Assembly: GCA_902489225.1 (NCBI GenBank)
Contig: CABTZA010000094.1
Location: 1-7,113 of the forward strand
Reading direction: 5' to 3'
DNA: 7,113 nucleotides
DNA from: an uncultured Collinsella sp.
Lineage (GTDB): Bacteria; Actinomycetota; Coriobacteriia; Coriobacteriales; Coriobacteriaceae
Both the position numbers and the translations under genes were made by a program. Of the stretch, positions 1 through 4,960 are shown one piece after another. Under the pieces are notes generated by a model, which saw only the letters and a program-made list of their open reading frames with translations, searched no databases and was not told the DNA's origin. Within the stretch, counting starts at the first letter, position 1; every line of letters begins with the position of its first letter.

Positions 1-1
1 C

Positions 2-382
2 TCCGATTACGATTCGTTCATTAATGAATGGACGAGCCGCATCGATAATTATCTTGCCGGCTCCCCCATGGCAGGCCAGGGCTACAACTTTGCCGTCGCC
101 GCTTGGAATACCGGTGTCGACCCCCGTTGGTCCCCCGCCATCGCCTGCATCGAGAGCACCAAGGGCGCTTATTGCGCCAATTCTTACAACGCCTGGGGCT
201 GGAGTGCCCGTGGCGGCGGTTGGCGCAGCTTTGGCAGCTGGAGTGAGGGCATCTCCGCTCATGTTGCCTATCTGGGTGCGAACTACGGCTCCACCCTTAC
301 CCCGGCAGCGGCCAAAAAGTACTGCCCGCCCACGTGGCAGGACTGGTACAACAAGGTCGCCGCTCAGATGAACCGCATCTAA
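2..382 (+). CDS. C-terminal part of a lysozyme-like cell-wall hydrolase (5' truncated by window edge)
   Basis: Only the last 126 residues are visible; the frame is already open at base 2, so the true start lies upstream. The segment reads as a compact lysozyme/glucosaminidase-like fold. W-x-P-A-I-A-x-I-E (E51 of the visible part) resembles the catalytic-glutamate helix of the lysozyme superfamily. It is followed by N-A-W-G-W and a stretch rich in Trp, Gly and Ser, then S-W-S-E-G-I, as found in bacterial peptidoglycan hydrolases that end a longer secreted protein. The protein ends W-Y-N-K-V-A-A-Q-M-N-R-I and stops with TAA. The likely role is cleaving peptidoglycan glycan strands outside the cell, but substrate and bond specificity cannot be read here. 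The methionine at base 68 is internal to the domain and is not taken as the start. The family assignment rests on motif resemblance only. Confidence 0.72.
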   Translation, partial: SDYDSFINEWTSRIDNYLAGSPMAGQGYNFAVAAWNTGVDPRWSPAIACIESTKGAYCANSYNAWGWSARGGGWRSFGSWSEGISAHVAYLGANYGSTLTPAAAKKYCPPTWQDWYNKVAAQMNRI

Positions 383-392
383 GCGCAACTGC

Positions 393-422
393 AAAGGGCC
401 CCAAACGGGGCCCTTTTCTTTT
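393..422 (+). terminator. Rho-independent terminator, probably shared by two convergent genes
   Basis: A perfect 10-bp stem (393-402 paired with 407-416) with an AAAC loop is followed by a T-rich tail to about 422. It lies 10 bases after the stop of the hydrolase gene. The stem is symmetric and ends two bases before the stop codon of the convergent kinase gene (421-423), so it can also act for leftward transcripts. On that strand only three T residues close the stem, so termination there should be weaker. Confidence 0.88.
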
Positions 423-1830
423 AGCTGGCAGAGGTGTCAACAACGCCGGTCGCATTGGCGACTGCAACTACGACGATCATACACAGGAGCAGCACGCCCA
501 GCGCCTTGAGCCAGAGTTTCGCGAGCTTCTTGCCGCGATAGCTGTCAAGCAGCGTGAATCGCCGACGAAGGCGGCGCTTGTCGAGCAGCGCAAAATGCAT
601 AAGCACCATAAGGCCATCGACAAAGAAAAAGTACTCGATTATAAGAAGCCAGGTCGGATAGCTTTGGTTTGCTCCGGTGGGGTGAAAGACGGCAAAGTGG
701 CTTCCGGCAAAGAATACAAGCAGCGAGAGGCAGACAAGCGTATTCCAAATGCGCCCCAGAGGCTCCGGAATGCGAGAAAGCAGGCCGGGCATAGCAGGGG
801 TGGCAAGCTTAGGAAGGTCTGTGGAACCCCGGGGCTCTTGAGACGTTAATACCGTCTCTGACGCCGGGGCACAGTCAGGCACAGGCACAGGCGCAGGAGG
901 CCGCACAGGGCAACTCAGGTCGTATGCCGCGCGCGTCGCCCGTCCCAATGCCCCCGCGCTCGCAAAACGCTTGGCCGGGTCGAGAGCCATCGCCATGCAA
1001 ATGACATCGGTCAGGGAAGCGGGAATGCCGCGCATCTCGCATTGTTCGCGCATGTCGATCCCCGGTTTTGGATCGACTCCTGTCAAGCAGAAGAACAGCA
1101 GGGCGCCCAGCGCATACACATCACTTCGCACACTCGTCTGCCCAAACCCATACTGCTCGGGCGGCGCGTAGGGCCGTGTGCCAAACTTGGCGGTATCGGC
1201 ATCGGCGCCTTCGCGCCAAGCGCGCGCGATTCCCAGGTCAATAGTCACCAGCGACGAGAAGGTCATGCCGGCATCGGCGGCATATCTCACACCCGACACG
1301 ATGATGTTCGAAGGTTTAAGGTCGCGATGGATAATCGGAGCCGGCGCTTTTCCCACCTCGCCAAATCCAGCATGGAGCTCTGCCACCGCATCACACAGGG
1401 CCGGAAACAACCCGCGCGCATAATCGGGCGTCGCACCCAAGCGCCCCACCAAGGCCTCGAGCGTCTCGCCTTCAATGTATTCCATCACCACGTCAAGTTC
1501 GTCGCCCACACGGCGGCAATCGACAATCCTAGGCAGGTGCTCAAAACGCCGTCCGGCACGCTGGGCCGAAAATAGGCGCTCATATGCCCCGCCAATCTGG
1601 GCAGAAGCATCGATGCGTTTACGGACAAAGGGGCCGAGCGATCCTCCACCAGAACCCTCAAAGCACACAAGCTCGGTTGCCTCAACGTCCGAGCGCTTCA
1701 GTACACGTTCCACGCGATAGCTGTCATCGCGGTCAAACGACGCCAGGTGCTCGGCGAACGCGGCAGTCAGCTCATCATCGGAATATGTTGGGTTCTGAGT
1801 ATCCATAGCGTCCATCATAGCGCAGGGCAC
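421..1830 (-). CDS. Ser/Thr protein kinase with C-terminal membrane anchor
   Basis: A Hanks-type (eukaryotic-like) Ser/Thr kinase of 469 residues when read from the GTG at 1830. Visible landmarks are K71 in F-V-R-K-R-I (beta-3 lysine), E84 as a candidate helix-C glutamate, H-R-D-L-K-P-S-N at 168-175 (D170 catalytic, N175 metal-binding), D-L-G at 198-200 in place of D-F-G, G-T-R-P-Y-A-P-P-E-Q at 217-226, S-D-V-Y-A-L-G with D237, and R288. The glycine-rich loop is degenerate. A Pro-rich linker (about 308-350) leads to three hydrophobic segments (about 361-382, 393-413, 440-460), so the kinase domain should face the cytoplasm; there are no PASTA repeats. The start is uncertain: GTG 1830 has AGGG five bases upstream, while ATGs at 1818, 1815 and 1806 lack a good ribosome binding site. 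It is the last gene of a leftward group, 71 bases after the helix-turn-helix gene. Activity is likely; substrates are unknown. Confidence 0.9.
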   Translation of the reverse strand: MPCAMMDAMDTQNPTYSDDELTAAFAEHLASFDRDDSYRVERVLKRSDVEATELVCFEGSGGGSLGPFVRKRIDASAQIGGAYERLFSAQRAGRRFEHLPRIVDCRRVGDELDVVMEYIEGETLEALVGRLGATPDYARGLFPALCDAVAELHAGFGEVGKAPAPIIHRDLKPSNIIVSGVRYAADAGMTFSSLVTIDLGIARAWREGADADTAKFGTRPYAPPEQYGFGQTSVRSDVYALGALLFFCLTGVDPKPGIDMREQCEMRGIPASLTDVICMAMALDPAKRFASAGALGRATRAAYDLSCPVRPPAPVPVPDCAPASETVLTSQEPRGSTDLPKLATPAMPGLLSRIPEPLGRIWNTLVCLSLLVFFAGSHFAVFHPTGANQSYPTWLLIIEYFFFVDGLMVLMHFALLDKRRLRRRFTLLDSYRGKKLAKLWLKALGVLLLCMIVVVAVANATGVVDTSAS

Positions 1831-1857
1831 GGACGCCCTGTAGCACCCGTGCCCTGC
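1822..1857 (-). promoter_or_regulatory. Strong inverted repeat in the kinase leader / start region
   Basis: Perfect 11-bp arms at 1822-1832 and 1847-1857 are separated by 14 bases. A competing 6-bp pair (1823-1828 with 1835-1840) shares the same arm. On the kinase strand the hairpin ends four bases before ATG 1818 and would bury GTG 1830 and its AGGG. No T-run follows on either strand, so it does not look like an intrinsic terminator. It could hold back kinase translation, cut the message between the two genes, or bind a protein as DNA. Confidence 0.45.
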
Positions 1858-1901
1858 ACGTTTGAAATATAGCGGACGGCCCTGCCACCAACAGTCAGCC
1901 G

Positions 1902-2324
1902 TTAACTCACCGTCTCCTCGCCAAAGCGATACAGCTCCTCATTGACCTTTTGCAGGCTGCAGCCACGATCGATGCAGAAGATGATAATCGCATCACGACG
2001 GTCCTTGCAGTTGAGGACGTTTGCCCCGGCAGCCGTAAGTGCGCGGTTGGTCTCCTTCATCGATAACGCCATCGCGAATGCAATCTGCAGCACTTTATTT
2101 CGACTCGGGTGGCGCGCACCCGTAAAAATCTGATAGCCAAACGTTTCGTTGAGGTCGGCCATACGCACCACGCGCGAACGCTCCAAGCCCTTTTCCTGCA
2201 GCAGTTGCTTAAGGTAGTCCGAAAGCGACGGGGCGGCAAAGTCGTGCCCCCTGATATAGCCGTCGATACTCGGCGCATCGAGCAACTCATTGAGCAGTTC
2301 CTCCGTCAACTTCTTATCGGGCAT
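1902..2324 (-). CDS. Small helix-turn-helix (XRE-like) protein
   Basis: A 140-residue protein. Residues about 33-100 (S-L-S-D-Y-L-K-Q-L-L, then R-S-R-V-V-R-M-A-D-L-N, then F-T-G-A-R-H-P-S-R-N-K-V-L-Q-I-A) follow the five-helix plan of lambda-repressor/XRE DNA-binding domains. The basic T-G-x-R-x-P-x-R-x-K segment lies after the putative recognition helix. The C-terminal part (about 103-138) has R-R-D-A-I-I-I-F-C-I-D-R-G and a V-N-E-E-L-Y segment, predicted helical, and may mediate oligomerisation or partner contacts. No membrane or ligand domain is present. The start ATG at 2324 is fixed by AGGGGGTG seven bases upstream. The gene lies 39 bases after the lipoprotein gene and 71 bases before the kinase gene, so it is probably co-transcribed with both. 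It may regulate the operon or be a kinase partner or substrate; neither is shown by sequence. Confidence 0.75.
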   Translation of the reverse strand: MPDKKLTEELLNELLDAPSIDGYIRGHDFAAPSLSDYLKQLLQEKGLERSRVVRMADLNETFGYQIFTGARHPSRNKVLQIAFAMALSMKETNRALTAAGANVLNCKDRRDAIIIFCIDRGCSLQKVNEELYRFGEETVS

Positions 2325-2363
2325 ACGGCTTCACCCCCTATGCGACGCAACGGCAGCGACATA

Positions 2364-2906
2364 CTAGGCCAACACCCAGCTTGCGGTGGCAGACTTATCA
2401 AACATGTTGGCAAAGTACAAAGCCTTTTTGATGTCGCCGTCAAAATAGATATTGCCCGCAACAGTACCGCCGGCTGCAAGGGTGCCCGACTGCAGCTCTT
2501 CAGAACCTTCGCTGTAGTAGCCCTGATTCTGCTGAGCACCGTTGGCGTCCTCGCCCTTCCAGTCGTAGACATTGTAATCCGCGCCCTCATCGCCGTTGTT
2601 GACGTACGTGACGTGAATGCCCGTCATAGTCGAGCCGTCATAATTGGTAAGACCGGTCTGGACGGAATCGACGACAACGGAAAGGCCGGCGGCCGTGGTC
2701 ACGGTCGTGCCAACAGCCAGGTCAGTCGTGGGCTGCTCTTCTTTTTTCGGCTCTTCCTTCTTATCGCTATCGCCAGCATCCTCGGCGACCGTCGCCTTGT
2801 CATTGCCGCAGCCAGTCAGGAGACCGGAAACACCCAGAGCAACGGTCGCGAATGCGCCAAGCGCGGCGCGACGGCTCAGCAGCACTTCATTTTCGAGCTT
2901 TTTCAT
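2364..2906 (-). CDS. Secreted lipoprotein with a DUF4352-like immunoglobulin-type domain
   Basis: A 180-residue protein with a lipoprotein signal peptide: a charged N-terminus, a hydrophobic stretch (about 14-31) and the lipobox L-L-T-G-C with C33 as the lipidated cysteine. The segment just before the hydrophobic core is S-R-R-A-A-L-G, which resembles a twin-arginine (Tat) export motif. After C33 comes a low-complexity Asp/Glu/Lys/Pro spacer (about 38-60), then a beta-rich domain (about 64-180). Its pattern L-Q-S-G-T-L-A-A-G-G-T-V-A-G-N-I-Y-F near 138-155 matches the late strands of DUF4352/Ig-like lipoprotein domains of Gram-positive bacteria. It should be anchored on the outer face of the membrane and has no catalytic motif. 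The start is fixed by AGGAAGG seven bases before ATG 2906. It is the first gene of the leftward group with the helix-turn-helix and kinase genes, so an envelope-sensing role is an inference. Confidence 0.82.
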   Translation of the reverse strand: MKKLENEVLLSRRAALGAFATVALGVSGLLTGCGNDKATVAEDAGDSDKKEEPKKEEQPTTDLAVGTTVTTAAGLSVVVDSVQTGLTNYDGSTMTGIHVTYVNNGDEGADYNVYDWKGEDANGAQQNQGYYSEGSEELQSGTLAAGGTVAGNIYFDGDIKKALYFANMFDKSATASWVLA

Positions 2907-2911
2907 TATTC

Positions 2912-2965
2912 ATCCTTCCTACGATCCGGCTACCGTGCCGGCACACAGCACATCGTAGAAAGGAT
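2912..2965 (-). promoter_or_regulatory. RNA hairpin covering the lipoprotein ribosome binding site
   Basis: Arms at 2912-2925 and 2952-2965 are complementary over 14 positions. Their only DNA mismatch (2918 against 2959) is a G-U pair in the leftward RNA, so the RNA stem is fully paired. The 26-base loop contains the palindrome GTGCCGGCAC (2935-2944), which can form an inner stem. The Shine-Dalgarno AGGAAGG (2914-2920) lies wholly inside the 3' arm, so the folded leader would block translation of the lipoprotein. The pairing is read directly; the regulatory effect is inferred. Confidence 0.6.
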
Positions 2966-2979
2966 TGAACTTGAATTCA

Positions 2980-2994
2980 TTAGCTCAGAGCTAA
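2980..2994. promoter_or_regulatory. 15-base palindrome upstream of the lipoprotein operon (candidate operator)
   Basis: TTAGCTC-A-GAGCTAA is a perfect 7-bp inverted repeat around one central base, the size and symmetry of a dimeric repressor site. It lies 74 bases upstream of the lipoprotein ATG, where the operon promoter should be. A weak leftward promoter overlaps it: TTTACC, 18 bases, then TAATGA, whose last three bases reach just beyond the palindrome. The helix-turn-helix protein of the same operon is an obvious candidate binder, but this is a guess. The remainder of the 162-base gap 2907-3068 shows no gene and no clear terminator for the membrane-protein gene upstream. Confidence 0.35.
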
Positions 2995-3068
2995 GGCTGC
3001 GGTAAACGGTCAATGCAGTTGTCCAAGCGCCGAGCAAACGCTCTTTACGCGACCGTCAGCAGGCAGGA

Positions 3069-3392
3069 TCAACCCACTGTGACGGATTCCCCGGTAAAGG
3101 CGCTGATCATCAACAGGACAAAGAACGCCAGGTAACTGATGCTCAGCGGGTATGCGATAGCCAAAAAGACAATCCATCCCACATTGGTCTTGCCGTCGGC
3201 GCGGCGTTGTTCGCGACAACGATAGAGCCAGATCGTCACGCCAATGGCGACAATCAACAGCACGAGCGCCGCTGCAGCCAAACCGGCAAGCGCAAACATC
3301 ATGCCAATGCTCAGCACAACAACCGGGAGCAGTAGCAAACCGCACCCGCAACCACCCGGACTATATACGGCAGGTTGCCAACGTCGCTTCAT
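3069..3392 (-). CDS. Small hydrophobic membrane protein, function unknown
   Basis: A 107-residue protein I cannot assign to a named family. A basic N-terminus (M-K-R-R-W) and a Gly/Cys-rich turn (P-G-G-C-G-C-G) precede a long hydrophobic region (about 17-57) that should form two membrane helices. A charged loop (C-R-E-Q-R-R-A-D-G-K) follows, then a third, possibly double, hydrophobic segment (about 73-98). ATG 3392 is chosen because GGAG lies five bases upstream; a GTG at 3398 is in frame but has no better site. The start lies just past the stop of the amidohydrolase gene (TGA, 3397-3395), and its ribosome binding site is inside that gene's last codons, so the two genes are very probably translationally coupled. 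Confidence 0.6.
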   Translation of the reverse strand: MKRRWQPAVYSPGGCGCGLLLLPVVVLSIGMMFALAGLAAAALVLLIVAIGVTIWLYRCREQRRADGKTNVGWIVFLAIAYPLSISYLAFFVLLMISAFTGESVTVG

Positions 3393-3394
3393 CG

Positions 3395-4582
3395 TCACTC
3401 CATCACAAGCAGTCGTTTGTAGACATCGAGGCCTTTGAGCAGGATTTGCTCGTCAAAGAGCATGGTATCGGTATGCAGGGCGCTCGTGGCATAGGCGGGG
3501 CAGCCGTCCGAATCGTTCGGATTGCCTTGGCCAGCGGGCACGCCCGTGCCCAGCAAGAAGAACACGCCCGGCAGATGGCGCTGATAGAACGCGAAATCCT
3601 CGGCGATTAGCAGCGGCTCGTCCACAAGTTGCAGCTCGGACAAGGCAGGCGTAATGCGGGCGAACAGCTCGGGGTCGTTATCGACTGGCGGATAGCCCTC
3701 GGCAAAGTCGAGATCGTACGTACAGCCTGTTGCGGCGCAGGCCTCGTCCAGCACGCGGCGCACGCCCTCGCGCGCACGGTCAAACATGTCATCCGTAAAC
3801 ACGCGCAGGCTGCCAGCGACATGCGCCTCCCCCGCAACCGCATTGCAGACGGTGCCGGCCTGCAGCAGGCCGAACTTGCCAATGCAGGGCTCGTCGGCAC
3901 CCAACTCGTCCATCAGCTCGCGCTCGGAAACCAAGAACTTGGCAGCCGCCAGCGCGGCATCGTGCGATTCCTCGACTGGAACGCCGTAGGTCTTGGCGAT
4001 ATGGATGCTCGTGCCATGGATATGAATGTGCGTCTCACTTGAGCGTGCTAGCAGAGGACCGGAACAGCTCGCCAACGTGCCGGCGGGCAAATCGGGCCAT
4101 ACGTGGAAGCCAAAGATGCGATCTGCCCCATAGCGCTCGAATACGCCGCTCTCACACACCGTCTTGGCGCCACCGGTCGTTTCCTCGGCCGGCTGGAACA
4201 CAAAGAGAACGTTGCGCCTCATGGCGCCCGGCTGCTCGCGAATCGTACGGTCGACATACGTCGCGGCGGCAAGTGCCATGGCCATGTGTCCGTCATGTCC
4301 GCAAGCGTGCATCTTGCCGGGATGGATCGAGGCAAAGGCCGCTCCCGTCGCCTCCGCGATGGGCAGCGCATCCATATCGGCGCGAATCGCCGTGGCACGC
4401 GCGGCACCAACGCCAGCGTCGAAGAAAGCGCAGACGCAGCTGGGACACGGATGGGTCACCTCGCAAGCGAGCGGCGCCAACACGCCCTCGATATAGGCGA
4501 TAGTCTGCGGAAGATCGAAATCGAGCTCCGGAATGCGATGGAGATCGCGGCGATAGCGACGGAGTTCTTGGAGCTCGGTCAT
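3395..4582 (-). CDS. M20-family metal-dependent amidohydrolase / aminoacylase
   Basis: A 395-residue protein of the M20D peptidase group, which hydrolyses the amide bond of N-acylated amino acids (N-acetyl-diaminopimelate deacetylase, hippurate and IAA-amino-acid hydrolases). It opens with the group's R-R-D-L-H-R-I-P-E-L. Expected metal ligands are C94 and H96 in A-C-G-H-D-G-H, E133/E134 in Q-P-A-E-E, H160 in G-F-H-V-W-P and H370 near the C-terminus. The dimerisation domain carries the usual histidine (H194, S-I-H-I-A). A-E-D-F-A-F-Y is also present. ATG 4582 is preferred over an in-frame ATG at 4666 because AAGGGA lies six bases upstream and the family begins here. The enzyme is cytoplasmic: no signal peptide is seen. 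It diverges from lysA, which makes N-acetyl-diaminopimelate a tempting but unproven substrate. Confidence 0.88.
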   Translation of the reverse strand: MTELQELRRYRRDLHRIPELDFDLPQTIAYIEGVLAPLACEVTHPCPSCVCAFFDAGVGAARATAIRADMDALPIAEATGAAFASIHPGKMHACGHDGHMAMALAAATYVDRTIREQPGAMRRNVLFVFQPAEETTGGAKTVCESGVFERYGADRIFGFHVWPDLPAGTLASCSGPLLARSSETHIHIHGTSIHIAKTYGVPVEESHDAALAAAKFLVSERELMDELGADEPCIGKFGLLQAGTVCNAVAGEAHVAGSLRVFTDDMFDRAREGVRRVLDEACAATGCTYDLDFAEGYPPVDNDPELFARITPALSELQLVDEPLLIAEDFAFYQRHLPGVFFLLGTGVPAGQGNPNDSDGCPAYATSALHTDTMLFDEQILLKGLDVYKRLLVME

Positions 4583-4657
4583 AGAGAATCCCTTCGTGAG
4601 GCACATCTGTTGCAACTTATTGTGATACAGGATTGTGGCACACATGTTTCCAGCATA

Positions 4658-4685
4658 TTGCTGCATTTTTTAAACGTTATATACG
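4658..4685 (+). promoter_or_regulatory. Candidate promoter for the riboswitch-lysA transcript
   Basis: TTGCTG (4658-4663), a 16-base spacer and TATACG (4680-4685) form a plausible sigma-70-type promoter. It would start transcription near 4692, about 40 bases before the lysine riboswitch. The -10 region overlaps that of the leftward candidate promoter. The assignment is by eye and approximate. Confidence 0.35.
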
Positions 4686-4704
4686 AATACTCTTGTTTGG
4701 TAAA
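4676..4704 (-). promoter_or_regulatory. Candidate promoter for the amidohydrolase operon
   Basis: On the leftward strand TTTACC (4704-4699), a 17-base spacer and TATAAC (4681-4676) match the sigma-70 pattern well, particularly the -10. Transcription would start near 4669, giving a leader of about 87 bases before ATG 4582. The -35 box lies inside the left arm of the inverted repeat at 4698-4729. Confidence 0.4.
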
Positions 4705-4729
4705 GTGCAACGTGATAGGGTCTTTACCA
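4698..4729. repeat. 8-bp perfect inverted repeat between divergent promoters and riboswitch
   Basis: TGGTAAAG (4698-4705) and CTTTACCA (4722-4729) are perfect reverse complements separated by 16 bases. The pair overlaps the -35 of the leftward promoter and ends just before the lysine riboswitch. It could be an operator for the divergent promoters, or an extra hairpin at the 5' end of the riboswitch RNA. Confidence 0.4.
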
Positions 4730-4730
4730 C

Positions 4731-4890
4731 TTGATAGAGGCGCGGGCACGAAGAGCCGCGGGCGAGCCGGCAGGCTTTGACCCCGTGGGGAGGCGAAACC
4801 CGCCGAACTGGGTTTTTCGGGCACGAACAACCTGGTGGGCCTGTGGGAAACACCCACAGGACTGTCTGCAGCAATGCGGGAGCGCTATCC
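4731..4890 (+). ncRNA. Lysine riboswitch (L-box) upstream of lysA
   Basis: The leader matches the lysine aptamer pattern. It opens GATAGAGGCGCG (4733-4744), as in known L-box RNAs, followed by the AAGAGC element (4751-4756) that corresponds to the AAGAGU loop motif. It closes GGAGCGCTATC (4879-4889). P1 pairs GATAG (4733-4737) with CTATC (4885-4889). Other visible helices are a 9-position stem with one mismatch around a GGCA loop (4811-4832), CCTGTGGG with CCCACAGG (4840-4847/4853-4860), and CTGCA-GCAA-TGCGG (4867-4880). The RNA binds L-lysine and in the known family lowers expression when lysine is plentiful. It sits directly before diaminopimelate decarboxylase, which fits. Helix names beyond P1 are by analogy with the Bacillus lysC leader. 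Confidence 0.9.
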
Positions 4891-4960
4891 GGACATTGGG
4901 TCCACGCTATGCGGATTCGATGCGCAGATGGCGCCGTCTGGATAGCGAGGTTTACGGGAC
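4883..4960 (+). promoter_or_regulatory. Riboswitch expression platform and lysA ribosome binding region
   Basis: Segment 4936-4947, immediately beside the lysA GAGG (4947-4950, ten bases before the ATG), has two rival partners. It pairs over 12 positions, one of them G-U, with 4883-4894, which contains the 3' arm of P1. Alternatively, ATAGCG (4942-4947) pairs with CGCTAT (4905-4910), which is compatible with P1. There is no hairpin followed by a T-run before lysA. The switch therefore probably works on translation, or through Rho, rather than by intrinsic termination. Confidence 0.5.

Noticed and set aside
2109..3005. A 298-codon rightward open frame opposite the HTH and lipoprotein genes
   Set aside because: It crosses two genes with clear Shine-Dalgarno sites and a lipobox on the other strand, and its product shows no family features.
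3021..3040. GAGC-AAAC-GCTC hairpin after the small membrane-protein gene
   Set aside because: A 4-bp stem without a T-run on the transcribed leftward strand is too weak to call a terminator.
4651..4671. CAGCA-TAT-TGCTG followed by a run of T on the + strand
   Set aside because: The 5-bp stem is weak, no rightward gene precedes it, and it overlaps the likely lysA -35 region, so I do not call it a terminator.
4103..4780. A 225-codon rightward open frame opposite the amidohydrolase and into the riboswitch
   Set aside because: It lies over conserved M20 metal-site codons on the other strand and then runs through non-coding leader RNA.
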